Source of the DNA: an uncultured Aquimarina sp.
Lineage (GTDB): Bacteria; Bacteroidota; Bacteroidia; Flavobacteriales; Flavobacteriaceae
Assembly (NCBI RefSeq): GCF_947492965.1
Contig: NZ_CANLOZ010000012.1
Location: forward strand, 55,227-119,226
DNA: 64,000 bases
Direction: 5' to 3'
Below the pieces are notes generated by a model that worked only from the letters and a program-made list of their open reading frames with translations, did not search any database and was not told the DNA's origin. Positions 7,814 to 18,197 of the stretch are shown piece by piece. Numbering within the stretch: position 1 is the stretch's first letter; each line of letters starts with the position of its first letter. The translations under genes were made by a program, and so were the position numbers.

Positions 7814-8623
7814 ATGAAAGATAAGAGGATATTGTACGTATCATCAGAAGTAATACCTTACCTACCAGAGACTGAGATTTCATCCATGTCTTTTGAAGCG
7901 CCAAGAATGGTAAATAGCAAAGGCGGGCAAATTAGAATTTTTATGCCAAGATATGGAAACATTAATGAGCGAAGACATCAATTACACGAAGTAATTCGTC
8001 TTTCTGGAATGAATCTGGTTATTAATGATTTAGATATGCCGCTAATTATTAAGGTAGCGTCGATTCCTAAAGAAAGGATGCAAGTTTATTTTATTGATAA
8101 TGAAGACTATTTTAAAAGAAAGGCAACTTTAACGGATGAAGAAGGAAACTTGTTCCCAGATAATGATGAGAGAGCAATATTCTTTGCAAAAGGAGTAATT
8201 GAGACCGTTAAGAAATTGAATTGGTCGCCAGATGTGATTCATGTTCATGGTTGGTTAGCATCTATGTTACCATTGTATCTAAGAAATTATTATGCAAATG
8301 AGCCATTGTTTAATGATAGTAAGATTGTGACTTCAGTATATGATCATGGTTTTAAAGGTACTTTGGATAGTAATATGTTGGAAAAAGTAAAGTTCGATGG
8401 TATCGATGAAGAAAAAATCGCTGATTTAGCTAAGCCTACTTACGATAATGTAATGAAGGTTGCAATTGATAACTCTGATGCCATTATAGTTGGTTCAGAG
8501 GAAATACCTGAGGAACTTTCTAAACATTTAAAAACAATAGATCAACCTGTATTAGAATATAAAAAACCAGATGAATTTGCAGATGCCTATGAAGCCTTCT
8601 ATCAAACAGAGGTGCTGGTGTAG
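7814..8623 (+). CDS. Glycogen/starch-synthase N-terminal-domain protein (GT5-like, short)
   Basis: 269 residues, about half of a normal GlgA, corresponding only to the N-terminal Rossmann domain of a GT-B enzyme: ILYVSSEVIPY at the start, the strand GGQIRIFMPRYGNINERRHQLH, and DVIHVHGWLASMLPLYLR. The ADP-glucose-binding K-x-GGL motif that follows the first strand in true GlgA is absent (the sequence reads ETEISSMSF), and the C-terminal donor-binding domain is missing. Normal glycogen synthesis is therefore doubtful. The start at ATG 7814 follows the -7 box by about 40 bases; an in-frame TTG at 7772 falls inside that box. It lies directly before the DUF4270 gene (13-base gap) and glmS, probably one operon. 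Confidence 0.75.
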   Translation: MKDKRILYVSSEVIPYLPETEISSMSFEAPRMVNSKGGQIRIFMPRYGNINERRHQLHEVIRLSGMNLVINDLDMPLIIKVASIPKERMQVYFIDNEDYFKRKATLTDEEGNLFPDNDERAIFFAKGVIETVKKLNWSPDVIHVHGWLASMLPLYLRNYYANEPLFNDSKIVTSVYDHGFKGTLDSNMLEKVKFDGIDEEKIADLAKPTYDNVMKVAIDNSDAIIVGSEEIPEELSKHLKTIDQPVLEYKKPDEFADAYEAFYQTEVLV

Positions 8624-8636
8624 CAAAAAAACTATT

Positions 8637-10373
8637 ATGAATTTGAAGAAAGTTTTGATCAAAGTAACAGCTATGGTAGCTGTTGTCTTTTCCGTGGTGT
8701 CGTGCGATGATGATTTTAATTCTGTGGGAAGTGAAGTAATTGGAGGTGTTAATTTCCAAGATAACGAATACAATGCCACTCCGATAGCTTACAGTAAAAG
8801 GTTCGAGAGAGTACAAACAAGTGCGTTGCCTAATTATTTAATAGGTGTTTATAACGACCCTGTTTATGGTCAATCTACGTATAATGTTTTATCTCAAGTG
8901 TTGCCTGATAGATTTAGTCCTACTTTTGGCAGGGATGCTATCTTGGATAGTGTGGTTTTAAGATTACCCTATTTTAGTGATCTTACTGAAACGGAGACAA
9001 ACGATGATGGAGATGTGGTAAACACTTTTGAAATAGATTCAGTGTATGGTTCTTCTGCTATAAATCTTTCCGTTTATAAATCAGATTATTTTCTTAGAGA
9101 TTTTGATGTAGATCAAGGTTCAGAAGTTAGACAAGTATATTTTTCTAATGATATAATCGAAAACTTTGGGCCTACTGTAGAAGAGAGATTATTATTTTCC
9201 GAAGATAATTTTCGTGTGAGTTCCAATGAAATCCGTTTGTTATCGGAAGATACGGATATTGATGAAGATGATGATCCTCAAGTCTCAACAATTACTCCTG
9301 GATTAAGGTTAGCACTTCTCTCTACGGATGCAGCTGCGGCTGCTACCGCATTGAATCCTGATCCAGATAATGATGGTAATACTATGGAAGATATCAGGGA
9401 AGGAAATCAGGAGCTTATTAACTATTTCACTACTTTGTTTTTAGATAAAGAAGGTAGTTTGGAGTTGAGTAATGCTAATAATTTTCATAACTTTTTTAGA
9501 GGGATCTATTTTAAAGCAGAAGCAATTACAACCGAAGGAACTCTTGTTTTTTTCGATATTGCCCAAACAAATATAACATTACACTATTCATTCGAAACAG
9601 ATAATGCAGATACTGAAGATGAAGATGGAGATGGAGATGTAACAGAGTTATTGAGGGATACCGGAGAGTTGGTATTAAATTTTTCCAATAACGTTGTTAA
9701 TAGTATTGAGACTAATTTTAATACAACCATCGAAGATGAGTTAGCAAGTCAGGATGAGATTAATGGAGAAGAGAATTTATACTTAAAAGGAGGAGAAGGT
9801 TCATATATTGTTGTGGATTTGTTTAATGGTGATATCTTAAATGAAGATGGAGAATTGGAAAATGAATTAGACTTTTTAAGAAGACAAAATTGGCTTATTA
9901 ATGAAGCCAGTATGAAATTTTATATAAATCAGGATGCTGTTATTTCTGGAGATGCAGAACCAGAAAGAATTTATATTTTTAATGTTGATACAGGAGAAGT
10001 ACTGGTAGATTATCAGGCTGATCCGACATCAAATGCAGCTAATCCTATCGTTTCTATTATCGAACATTTAGAGCCTATTGCTAGAGATAGTGATGATAAT
10101 GGAGAGTTCTATAAAATTAAGTTAACAAGGCATATCATTAACTTGTTAAATGAGGATGAAGATAACTTAAGACTAGGAGTGTCTGTTTCTCAGAATGTTA
10201 ACGTTATAAATACTGCTGAAGGATTTACCCCCACGAATACAGAAGACGAAATTATCCCCTTTTCGTCAGTAATTTCTCATGAAGGAACAATTCTTTATGG
10301 GAACGGAGCAAATGTTCCGGAAGAAAAGCGATTAAAGCTTGATATTTTTTATACAGAATCAACAACCAATTAA
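8637..10373 (+). CDS. DUF4270 lipoprotein
   Basis: 578 residues starting at ATG 8637. An N-terminal signal peptide ends in the lipobox VVSC followed by Asp residues (CDDDFNSVG), which in Bacteroidota commonly accompanies export to the outer leaflet. The body shows the DUF4270 pattern: YNDPVYGQSTYNVLSQ, then long beta-rich segments and a KEGSLELSNANNFHNFFRGIYF-type region (read here in parts), then LRRQNWLINEASMKFYI. It is strongly acidic, with DEDGDGD-like runs. The function is unknown, but the gene is typical of Flavobacteria between a GT5-like gene and glmS, so a link to cell-envelope sugar metabolism is possible. Confidence 0.85.
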   Translation: MNLKKVLIKVTAMVAVVFSVVSCDDDFNSVGSEVIGGVNFQDNEYNATPIAYSKRFERVQTSALPNYLIGVYNDPVYGQSTYNVLSQVLPDRFSPTFGRDAILDSVVLRLPYFSDLTETETNDDGDVVNTFEIDSVYGSSAINLSVYKSDYFLRDFDVDQGSEVRQVYFSNDIIENFGPTVEERLLFSEDNFRVSSNEIRLLSEDTDIDEDDDPQVSTITPGLRLALLSTDAAAAATALNPDPDNDGNTMEDIREGNQELINYFTTLFLDKEGSLELSNANNFHNFFRGIYFKAEAITTEGTLVFFDIAQTNITLHYSFETDNADTEDEDGDGDVTELLRDTGELVLNFSNNVVNSIETNFNTTIEDELASQDEINGEENLYLKGGEGSYIVVDLFNGDILNEDGELENELDFLRRQNWLINEASMKFYINQDAVISGDAEPERIYIFNVDTGEVLVDYQADPTSNAANPIVSIIEHLEPIARDSDDNGEFYKIKLTRHIINLLNEDEDNLRLGVSVSQNVNVINTAEGFTPTNTEDEIIPFSSVISHEGTILYGNGANVPEEKRLKLDIFYTESTTN

Positions 10374-10391
10374 TCAACAAAAAATTAAATT

Positions 10392-12239
10392 ATGTGTGGA
10401 ATAGTAGGGTATATAGGTCATAGGGAGGCCTATCCAATTGTATTAAAAGGGCTTAAGAGGTTAGAGTATAGGGGTTACGACTCTGCAGGGATTGCTCTAT
10501 ATGATGGAAATGAGATAAAATTATCTAAAACCAAAGGTAAAGTGGCTGATCTGGAAGATAGGTTAGTTAAAGAAATTTCTACAAATGGAAGTGTAGGAAT
10601 TGGTCATACCAGATGGGCAACGCATGGTGTGCCTAATGATGTCAATTCTCATCCTCATTATTCAAATTCAGGGGACTTAGTTATTATTCATAATGGAATT
10701 ATTGAAAATTATGAATCTCTAAGAAAAGAGCTTATCAATAGAGGTTATACTTTTACTTCAGAAACTGATACAGAGGTTCTTGTGAATCTAATAGAAGATG
10801 TAAAAACCAAAGAAAATGTCAAGTTAGGTAAGGCTGTTCAGATAGCATTGAATCAAACAATTGGAGCATATGCTATCGCCGTTTTTGATAGGCGCAAACC
10901 TGATGAAATTGTAGTGGCTAGATTAGGAAGTCCTTTGGCAATAGGTGTTGGTGAGGACGAATTTTTTATAGCTTCTGATGCATCTCCTTTTATCGAGTAT
11001 ACGAATAACGCTATATATCTTGAAGATGGTGAAATGGCAATCGTTCGTAGAAAGAAAGGTATAAAGGTTCGTAAAATAAAGGATGATAGCTTAGTAGACC
11101 CTTATCTTCAGGAGTTGCAAATAAATCTGGAACAGATTGAAAAAGGTGGTTATGATCACTTTATGTTGAAAGAAATTTATGAACAACCAAATGCTATTAG
11201 TGATACCTATAGAGGAAGAATAAGAGTAGCGGAGGGAATCATAAAGATGGCAGGAATCGATGATAATCTGGCGAAACTTCTTAATGCAAAACGTATTATC
11301 GTGATTGCTTGTGGTACTTCTTGGCATGCTGGTTTGGTAGCAGAATATATTTTTGAGGAACTTGTTAGAATTCCCGTAGAAGTAGAATATGCTTCTGAAT
11401 TTAGATATCGAAATCCTGTAATTCATCAAGATGACGTTGTAATTGCGATCTCACAAAGTGGTGAAACAGCAGATACTATGGCGGCTATTAAATTAGCTAA
11501 GGAGAGAGGAGCATTTGTATTTGGAGTATGTAATGTTGTTGGTTCTTCGATTTCACGAGAAACACACGCTGGTGCATACACACACGCTGGTCCAGAAATT
11601 GGAGTAGCTTCTACCAAAGCCTTTACTACTCAGATAACAGTACTCTCACTGATTGCATTGAAGCTAGCGGAAAGAAAGGGAACAATTTCTAATAGTGATT
11701 TCCATTACTACCTTCAAGAATTAGAACGTATTCCAGAAAAGGTAAAAGATGCATTAGAATCTAATGATCATATTAAATTGATTGCTGATACTTATAAGAG
11801 CGCGAGAAACTTTCTATACTTGGGACGAGGGTATAATTTTCCGGTAGCCCTAGAAGGAGCGTTAAAATTAAAGGAGATTTCTTATATACATGCAGAAGGA
11901 TATCCTGCTGCAGAAATGAAACATGGACCGATTGCTTTAATTGATGAGCATATGCCTGTAGTTGTCATAGCTACGAAAAAAGGTCATTATGAAAAGGTAG
12001 TAAGTAATATTCAGGAAATTAAATCCAGAAAAGGAAAGATTATCGGAATTGTTACCGAAGGAGATGAAACAGTAAAAGCTTTAGCAGATCATGTTATTGA
12101 AATACCTGAAACTATAGAATTCTTAACGCCGCTTTTAACTACTATACCATTGCAGTTATTGTCATATCATATTGCGGTAATGCTTGGTAAAAATGTAGAT
12201 CAACCAAGGAATTTAGCTAAATCAGTTACAGTAGAATAA
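10392..12239 (+). CDS. glmS: Glutamine-fructose-6-phosphate aminotransferase (isomerizing)
   Basis: 615 residues with both domains. The N-terminal glutaminase domain begins MCGIVGYIG (Cys2 is the nucleophile after Met removal) and has HTRWATHG and HNGIIEN; the two C-terminal SIS isomerase domains carry CGTSWHAG, SQSGETADT, EIGVASTKAFTTQ and the terminal LAKSVTVE. It makes glucosamine-6-phosphate, the entry to peptidoglycan and lipopolysaccharide amino sugars. It lies 18 bases after the DUF4270 gene and is followed by a strong nested terminator, so it is the last gene of this operon. Confidence 0.98.
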   Translation: MCGIVGYIGHREAYPIVLKGLKRLEYRGYDSAGIALYDGNEIKLSKTKGKVADLEDRLVKEISTNGSVGIGHTRWATHGVPNDVNSHPHYSNSGDLVIIHNGIIENYESLRKELINRGYTFTSETDTEVLVNLIEDVKTKENVKLGKAVQIALNQTIGAYAIAVFDRRKPDEIVVARLGSPLAIGVGEDEFFIASDASPFIEYTNNAIYLEDGEMAIVRRKKGIKVRKIKDDSLVDPYLQELQINLEQIEKGGYDHFMLKEIYEQPNAISDTYRGRIRVAEGIIKMAGIDDNLAKLLNAKRIIVIACGTSWHAGLVAEYIFEELVRIPVEVEYASEFRYRNPVIHQDDVVIAISQSGETADTMAAIKLAKERGAFVFGVCNVVGSSISRETHAGAYTHAGPEIGVASTKAFTTQITVLSLIALKLAERKGTISNSDFHYYLQELERIPEKVKDALESNDHIKLIADTYKSARNFLYLGRGYNFPVALEGALKLKEISYIHAEGYPAAEMKHGPIALIDEHMPVVVIATKKGHYEKVVSNIQEIKSRKGKIIGIVTEGDETVKALADHVIEIPETIEFLTPLLTTIPLQLLSYHIAVMLGKNVDQPRNLAKSVTVE

Positions 12240-12247
12240 GATTTACA

Positions 12248-12314
12248 ATCGATAAAATACATCATTTTTATACAAAAAAGTACGATATATCGTACTTTTT
12301 TGCATTTTATCGAT
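12248..12314 (+). terminator. Nested double hairpin terminator after glmS
   Basis: The inner hairpin has perfect arms around GTACGATATATCGTAC (12274-12301) flanked by A and T runs. An outer inverted repeat, ATCGATAAAAT (12248-12258) with ATTTTATCGAT (12304-12314), encloses it. The A-run and T-run symmetry means it can work in both directions. Confidence 0.75.
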
Positions 12315-12439
12315 AAAAAAATGAAAAAACATTATGCGTGAATAATATTTTTTTGTTAGTTTCGCGACCGAATCTGAACAGATTCATTTTCAATAATTTA
12401 AGTTCCCCAAATAAACTTAAAATTAAAATAACCTATTTT

Positions 12440-15115
12440 ATGAAAAAAATTACATTCATTGTAGCTTTATTGATGTGCTTCATTAGTAATGCTCAAACTA
12501 CAATTAATGGTAAGGTAGTTGATGATTTTAATCAGCCAATACCAGGAGCCAATATCTCCTTAAAAGGAGAGTCTATTGGGACGGTTACCAATTTTGATGG
12601 AGTGTTTACACTGACAGTTACCAAAAAACCACCATTTACAATTACAGCAAGTAGTATTGGATATGAAGAAAGTTCTATAGAAGTGACTTCTGCGGCAGAA
12701 GAAGTGGTAATTGTGTTGACAGAAGGAAATGTATTAGACTTGATTGTAATCTCTGCTTCGAGAGCTCCAGAAAGATTATTCGAATCACCGGTAAGTATTG
12801 AACGATTTGGTGTGAAAGAAATTAAAAATACACCATCAGTTGATTTTTATGATGGTTTAGAAAACCTTAAAGGAGTTGATGTAAATACTAATAGTTTAAC
12901 TTTTAAATCAATTAACACAAGAGGTTTTGCTTCATTTACCAATACTCGTTTCGTGCAATTGATTGACGGAATGGATAATACGTCTCCATCCCTAAATTTT
13001 GCCTTGGGTAACCTTATTGGTATGAATGAATTGGATGTAGAGAATGTCGAGCTTCTTCCAGGAGCTTCTTCTGCGTTATATGGAGCAAATGCATTTAACG
13101 GTATATTATTTATGACGAGTAAAAGTCCTTTTGATAAGCAAGGAATTAGTGCTTATGCTAAAGGAGGATTTACCTCTCAGGATGCAGCGGGGACTAATGA
13201 TTTCTATGATGTTGGTGTTAGAGTGGCTCATGCTTTTACAGATAATATAGCAGCAAAAGTGAACTTCTCATATTTAACAGCAACTGATTGGTTTGCTGTA
13301 AGTGAAGAAAATATAGAAAACCCTGGAGAAAGCAGATTAACAGATCCTGCCTATAATGGATTAAATGTGTATGGAGATGAAGTAAGAGCTATTCTTCCTG
13401 GTGCAGGAGTTGTTACCAGAACAGGTTATAATGAATCAGATTTAACAGACTATAATGCAGAAAGTATTAAGTTTGATGGAGCTGTGCACTATAAGCCTTT
13501 CCATAATGACTTTGAAATTATATATGCCGGTAAATTAGGAAAAGGACAAACAATATTTCAGGATTCTAATAGATTCTCTCTAAATGATTTCTTTTTTCAA
13601 CAACATAAATTAGAGGTAAAAAATGATAACTTCTTTGTAAGAGGTTATATCTCAGCAGAAGATGCTGGAGATACTTATGACTTACGTTTTACTGGAATCA
13701 ATATTAACAGAAGATGGAAAAGTGATGAAGACTGGTTCAGTGATTATGCTACAGCTTTTGCTACAGCAGCTGGAACGGATCAACAAAGACATGAGGCAGC
13801 AAGAATAGCTGCTGATACAGGACGTTTTGTGCCTGGATCTACTGATTTCCGAAATGCATTTAACGAAGTTACTAACACTCCTGATTTCCAGACGGGATCT
13901 AGATTTAAATCCAAAACTGAGTTAAGACACGTAGATGCAAATTATAATCTTGGTCATATCACGAATAACTTTGCAGATATTCAGGTTGGAGGATCGTTTA
14001 GAGAATACTCTTTAAATTCTGCAGGGACTTTTTACACTGATTTTGATGGAGCAATTAATTATTCTGAATTAGGAGTTTATTCTCAAATTCAAAAGAAGTT
14101 ATTAGATGATCGATTAAAGCTTACGGGATCTGTTCGTTATGATAAGTCTCAGCTTTTTGATGGTAATTTTTCACCTAGATTTTCTATTGGATATACTTTA
14201 GGTAAAAATAGAAATAGAAATCTACGTGCCTCAATACAAACTGGATTTCGAAATCCTACTACACAGGATTTATACTTAGGTCTTGATATCGGTGAAGGAG
14301 CAATTGTTGGTTCTGCTCCAGATAACTTAGATAGATATTCTAGAGATATTAATGGAACGACTGTAACTGGGCGTGCTGCTTACGAAAATTCGTATACTGC
14401 AGAGTCTGTAGAAGCTTTTATCAGATCTGGTGGAACAGCTCCATTAGAAATTGCAAATCCTGATATTGTACAACCTGAAAAGGTTACAGCAATCGAAATT
14501 GGATATCGAGCTGACTTCGGTAAATTATTATTAGATCTTAGTGGATATTATAATATGTATCAAGATTTTATCTCTACTGTTGATGTAGTAAGTCCTCTTG
14601 ATGGTTCTGTGGGTAGCGCAGAGGCTCAAGCTGCAATTGCAACTGGTAATTTTGCTGGTTTTCAGGCGATCACTAACTCTGATGTAGATATCAATTCATA
14701 CGGTGCTGTTCTTGGAATTAGTGCTAAAGTATTTGGAGATTTTGATTTAGGAGCTAGTTATACGTATGCGAAGCAAGATTTTGATCAAGAAGAAGATCCA
14801 GGTTTTAGAACTAACTTTAATACACCAGAGCATAAGGTAAAAGCAAACTTTGGACATGATAACTTATTTACAAATTTCGGATTTAATACCGTAGTTAAAT
14901 GGAGTGGAGATTATGTTTGGGAATCTGCTTTTGCTGTGGGAGAAGTGCCATCATTTACTGTTTTTGATGCGCAGCTTAATTATAGGATTCCTTCTCTTAA
15001 AACTACGCTTAAATTAGGTGGAACAAATATTGGAGGAGGTGAGTACTTTACTGCTGTAGGAACTGCTCCTATTGGTTCACAGTATTACCTAGGTCTTACG
15101 ATTAATAATTTTTAA
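12440..15115 (+). CDS. TonB-dependent outer-membrane receptor (first of a tandem pair)
   Basis: 891 residues from ATG 12440, which gives a proper signal peptide (KKITFIVALLMCFISNAQ); the longer upstream frame lacks one. Residues 20-110 form a carboxypeptidase-regulatory-like domain (TINGKVVDDFNQPIPGANIS). The plug follows (SASRAPERLFESPVSIERFG, then GVDVNTNSLTFKSINTRGF), then the beta-barrel, ending in YYLGLTINNF with the aromatic C-terminus needed for Bam assembly. It imports a ligand through the outer membrane using TonB energy. No SusD partner is present, so a SusCD-type glycan role is less likely. Its own terminator separates it from the paralogue at 15410. Confidence 0.92.
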   Translation: MKKITFIVALLMCFISNAQTTINGKVVDDFNQPIPGANISLKGESIGTVTNFDGVFTLTVTKKPPFTITASSIGYEESSIEVTSAAEEVVIVLTEGNVLDLIVISASRAPERLFESPVSIERFGVKEIKNTPSVDFYDGLENLKGVDVNTNSLTFKSINTRGFASFTNTRFVQLIDGMDNTSPSLNFALGNLIGMNELDVENVELLPGASSALYGANAFNGILFMTSKSPFDKQGISAYAKGGFTSQDAAGTNDFYDVGVRVAHAFTDNIAAKVNFSYLTATDWFAVSEENIENPGESRLTDPAYNGLNVYGDEVRAILPGAGVVTRTGYNESDLTDYNAESIKFDGAVHYKPFHNDFEIIYAGKLGKGQTIFQDSNRFSLNDFFFQQHKLEVKNDNFFVRGYISAEDAGDTYDLRFTGININRRWKSDEDWFSDYATAFATAAGTDQQRHEAARIAADTGRFVPGSTDFRNAFNEVTNTPDFQTGSRFKSKTELRHVDANYNLGHITNNFADIQVGGSFREYSLNSAGTFYTDFDGAINYSELGVYSQIQKKLLDDRLKLTGSVRYDKSQLFDGNFSPRFSIGYTLGKNRNRNLRASIQTGFRNPTTQDLYLGLDIGEGAIVGSAPDNLDRYSRDINGTTVTGRAAYENSYTAESVEAFIRSGGTAPLEIANPDIVQPEKVTAIEIGYRADFGKLLLDLSGYYNMYQDFISTVDVVSPLDGSVGSAEAQAAIATGNFAGFQAITNSDVDINSYGAVLGISAKVFGDFDLGASYTYAKQDFDQEEDPGFRTNFNTPEHKVKANFGHDNLFTNFGFNTVVKWSGDYVWESAFAVGEVPSFTVFDAQLNYRIPSLKTTLKLGGTNIGGGEYFTAVGTAPIGSQYYLGLTINNF

Positions 15116-15170
15116 TTTGAAATATTATTATATTACAATCTTCAGGTTGTAAAAATCAAAACAAATATAG

Positions 15171-15207
15171 AAAGCCCGTCCAAATTTATTGGACGGGCTT
15201 TTTTTAT
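15171..15207 (+). terminator. Rho-independent terminator after the first TonB receptor
   Basis: AAGCCCGTCCAA (15172-15183) pairs with TTGGACGGGCTT (15189-15200) and is followed by seven T residues. It is GC-rich for this genome and textbook in form. Confidence 0.92.
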
Positions 15208-15409
15208 GAAAAAAGATGAATTTTCCCTGATTAATTTCACTGAGTCATTAAGGTTGTAATTATATAAAAAGTAAGTATAGCTTTAATAAAAAGAATAATT
15301 GTCATAATAGAAGGCTTAAGATTAGGAAAAACACATGATTTTAACTTTTTTTTAAAGAATTGATAAAAAAACGTATATTGTTGTCATAACATAAAAACTA
15401 ATTTAGGAT

Positions 15410-18175
15410 ATGAGGACAATTACGTTAGTAATAGTGCTTTTAATAAGTATTATTTCTACTGCACAAACAACAATTAGTGGGAAAGTTGTTGATAATAACA
15501 ATCAACCCATTCCTGGAGCAAATATAGCTTTGCAGGGGGCTTCTGTCGGGACTGTTACGGATTTTGATGGTCTATTCACACTTACTTTAGAGGAAACGCC
15601 ACCATTTACGATTATCGTAAGTAGTATAGGTTTTGAATCTGCTACCGTAGATATTACATCGAGCACCTCTGACATTACGATCACATTAAAGGAAGGAACA
15701 GAATTAGATGAAGTAGTTATTTCAGCTTCTAGAACACCAGAACGGGTGTTTGAATCTCCTGTAAGTGTAGAACGTTTTGGAATCAAGAAAATAAAAACTA
15801 CTCCTGCAGCAGATTTTTATGATGGTTTAGAGAATTTAAAAGGAGTTGATATCAATACCAATAGTTTAACCTTTAAATCAGTAAATACCAGAGGATTTGC
15901 GGATTTTGCTAATACCAGATTTGTACAGTTGGTTGACGGCATGGACAATGCAGCACCTGCTCTAAATTTTGTTTTAGGAAATCTGTTAGGAATGACAGAA
16001 TTAGATGTAAATAGTATAGAGTTACTGCCAGGAGCTTCTTCTGCACTTTATGGAGCAAATGCTTTTAACGGAATTTTATTTATGACTAGCAAGAATCCTT
16101 TTGATCATCAAGGGATAAGTGCGTATTTTAAAGGTGGTATTACCTCTCAAGAAGTCGGAGGTGACAATGAATATTATGATTATGGAATTAGGATTGCTCA
16201 TGCATTCTCTGATAAATTTGCTGCTAAAGTTAATTTTTCTTATCTCAGAGGTACAGATTGGTTTGCTACAAATGAAGTCAGTGTTTCTAATGATATTATT
16301 ACTGGTACTAGATTAGACCCAAACTATGATGGACTGAATGTATATGGAGATGAAGTAAGTACTAATATTAGAGGAGTTGGAGTTGCATTGGTGAATGCTG
16401 GGTTGTTGCCAGCTGGAGCAGAAAATATATTACCCAATCAAGAAGTTAGTAGAACAGGTTACTTAGAAAGTGATTTAAACAATTATAATGCAGAAAGTAT
16501 AAAGTTTGATGCAGCACTTCATTATCGTCCTTTTGCAAACGATTTCGAAATTATTTATTTAGGTAAAGTCGGAAGAGGAACAACTATTTATCAAGGAGCA
16601 AACAGATATTCAATTCGAAATTTCTTTTTACAGCAGCATAAATTAGAAATTAAAAATGATAACTTTTTTGTAAGAGGATATATTACAGATGAAGATGCAG
16701 GAGACTCATACGATTCTAGATTTACAGGAATTAATATTAATAGGTTATGGAAAGATGACCAAACTTGGTTTGGAGAGTACGCAGGAGCCTTTGTACAGGC
16801 AAGTTTAGCAGGTCAATTACCGGAACAAGCTCATTTAATAGCCAGACAAACCGCAGATACAGGCAGATTTTTACCAGGAACACCGGAATTCGAGAATGCA
16901 TTTAATACGGTTACTACAGATCCAGATCTTACAACCGGATCTAAATTTCAAGATGCTAGTCAATTAAGGCACGTAGATGTTAATTATAACTTTAGTCATA
17001 TTACTAGTGATTTTGCAGATATCCAAGTGGGAGGGTCTTTTAGAGAATACAAATTAAATTCATCGGGAACTATATTTACAGATTTTGACGGACCAATTCG
17101 TTATTCGGAGTTTGGGGTGTATACTCAAGTACAAAAGAAATTAATTGATGATCGATTAAAAATTACAGGTTCTATTAGATATGATAAATCGGAGTTATTT
17201 GATGGAAATATATCTCCTAGATTATCCCTTGGTTATACAGCGGGAGCAGATAGAAATCATAATATTCGTTTATCGGCTCAAACTGGTTTTAGAAATCCAA
17301 CAACACAAGATTTGTTTATTGGTTTAGATGTGGGGAGGGCAATACTTGTAGGATCGGCTTCAGAGAATTTAGATCGAGATGTTAGAAACTTTGATCTAAG
17401 TGGAGATGGTCAGTTGTTAACAGGAAATAGTTCTGTAGATGTAGTAGGTAGACAAGCATATGAAAACTCTTTTTCGTTAAATTCTGTATTGAATGGTACT
17501 CCTACGGTTTCAAATGTTGATCTGGTTGAACCTGAAAAAGTTGTTGCAGTAGAACTTGGTTATCGTGCTAAAATCAAGAAGTTTGTAATTGATCTAAGTG
17601 GATATTATAATATATATACGGATTTCATATCTACAGAAAATGTTTTAGTGCCTCTTTATGGACAGGTTGGAGATGGTACCTTATCACTAGCAGCTTTGCA
17701 AAATGGAGATACAGAAGTGTACCAAGCATATACCAATTCTGATGTAGATATTAAATCATTTGGTGGTACTATTGGTGTAGATACTAAGATCCTAGGAAAT
17801 TTTGATTTTGGAGTTAATTACACATTTACAAAACAAGATTTTGATGAAAATGAAGATCCGGATTTTAGAACAAATTTTAATACTCCAGAGCATAAAGTAA
17901 AAGCTTCTTTTGGTCATACAAGTTTGTTTAAGAACTTTGGGTTTAATACGAGTTGGACTTGGAGTGATGCATATTTTTGGGAAGCAGCATTCGGAGATGG
18001 AGATGTTCCTTCTTTTAATGTTCTTAATGGACAAATTAACTATACCATTCCTAAATTAAAAGCAACACTTAAAGCAGGAGCAACAAATATTCTAGGCGAA
18101 GAATATTTTACTGCCTTTGGTACAGGGTTTATAGGATCGCAATATTATATCGGTATATCTATAAACAACTTATAA
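15410..18175 (+). CDS. TonB-dependent outer-membrane receptor (second of the tandem pair)
   Basis: 921 residues with the same plan as its neighbour at 12440: a signal peptide, a carboxypeptidase-regulatory-like domain, a plug (SASRTPERVFESPVSVERFG) and a barrel ending YYIGISINNL. Long blocks are nearly identical to the first copy (for example LPGASSALYGANAFNGILFM), so the pair arose by tandem duplication. Differences cluster in extracellular-loop-like parts of the barrel, including an insertion near residues 320-345 (VGVALVNAGLLPAGAENILP) and another near 660-690. That suggests divergence in ligand choice. It is followed at 22 bases by the SGNH lipoprotein, so the two are probably cotranscribed. 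Confidence 0.92.
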   Translation: MRTITLVIVLLISIISTAQTTISGKVVDNNNQPIPGANIALQGASVGTVTDFDGLFTLTLEETPPFTIIVSSIGFESATVDITSSTSDITITLKEGTELDEVVISASRTPERVFESPVSVERFGIKKIKTTPAADFYDGLENLKGVDINTNSLTFKSVNTRGFADFANTRFVQLVDGMDNAAPALNFVLGNLLGMTELDVNSIELLPGASSALYGANAFNGILFMTSKNPFDHQGISAYFKGGITSQEVGGDNEYYDYGIRIAHAFSDKFAAKVNFSYLRGTDWFATNEVSVSNDIITGTRLDPNYDGLNVYGDEVSTNIRGVGVALVNAGLLPAGAENILPNQEVSRTGYLESDLNNYNAESIKFDAALHYRPFANDFEIIYLGKVGRGTTIYQGANRYSIRNFFLQQHKLEIKNDNFFVRGYITDEDAGDSYDSRFTGININRLWKDDQTWFGEYAGAFVQASLAGQLPEQAHLIARQTADTGRFLPGTPEFENAFNTVTTDPDLTTGSKFQDASQLRHVDVNYNFSHITSDFADIQVGGSFREYKLNSSGTIFTDFDGPIRYSEFGVYTQVQKKLIDDRLKITGSIRYDKSELFDGNISPRLSLGYTAGADRNHNIRLSAQTGFRNPTTQDLFIGLDVGRAILVGSASENLDRDVRNFDLSGDGQLLTGNSSVDVVGRQAYENSFSLNSVLNGTPTVSNVDLVEPEKVVAVELGYRAKIKKFVIDLSGYYNIYTDFISTENVLVPLYGQVGDGTLSLAALQNGDTEVYQAYTNSDVDIKSFGGTIGVDTKILGNFDFGVNYTFTKQDFDENEDPDFRTNFNTPEHKVKASFGHTSLFKNFGFNTSWTWSDAYFWEAAFGDGDVPSFNVLNGQINYTIPKLKATLKAGATNILGEEYFTAFGTGFIGSQYYIGISINNL

Positions 18176-18197
18176 TTAATCTAAAAATATTTTAAAT

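Noticed and set aside
8571..8636. Longer start for the DUF4270 lipoprotein
   Set aside because: The extension lies inside the preceding gene and would place residues before the signal peptide.
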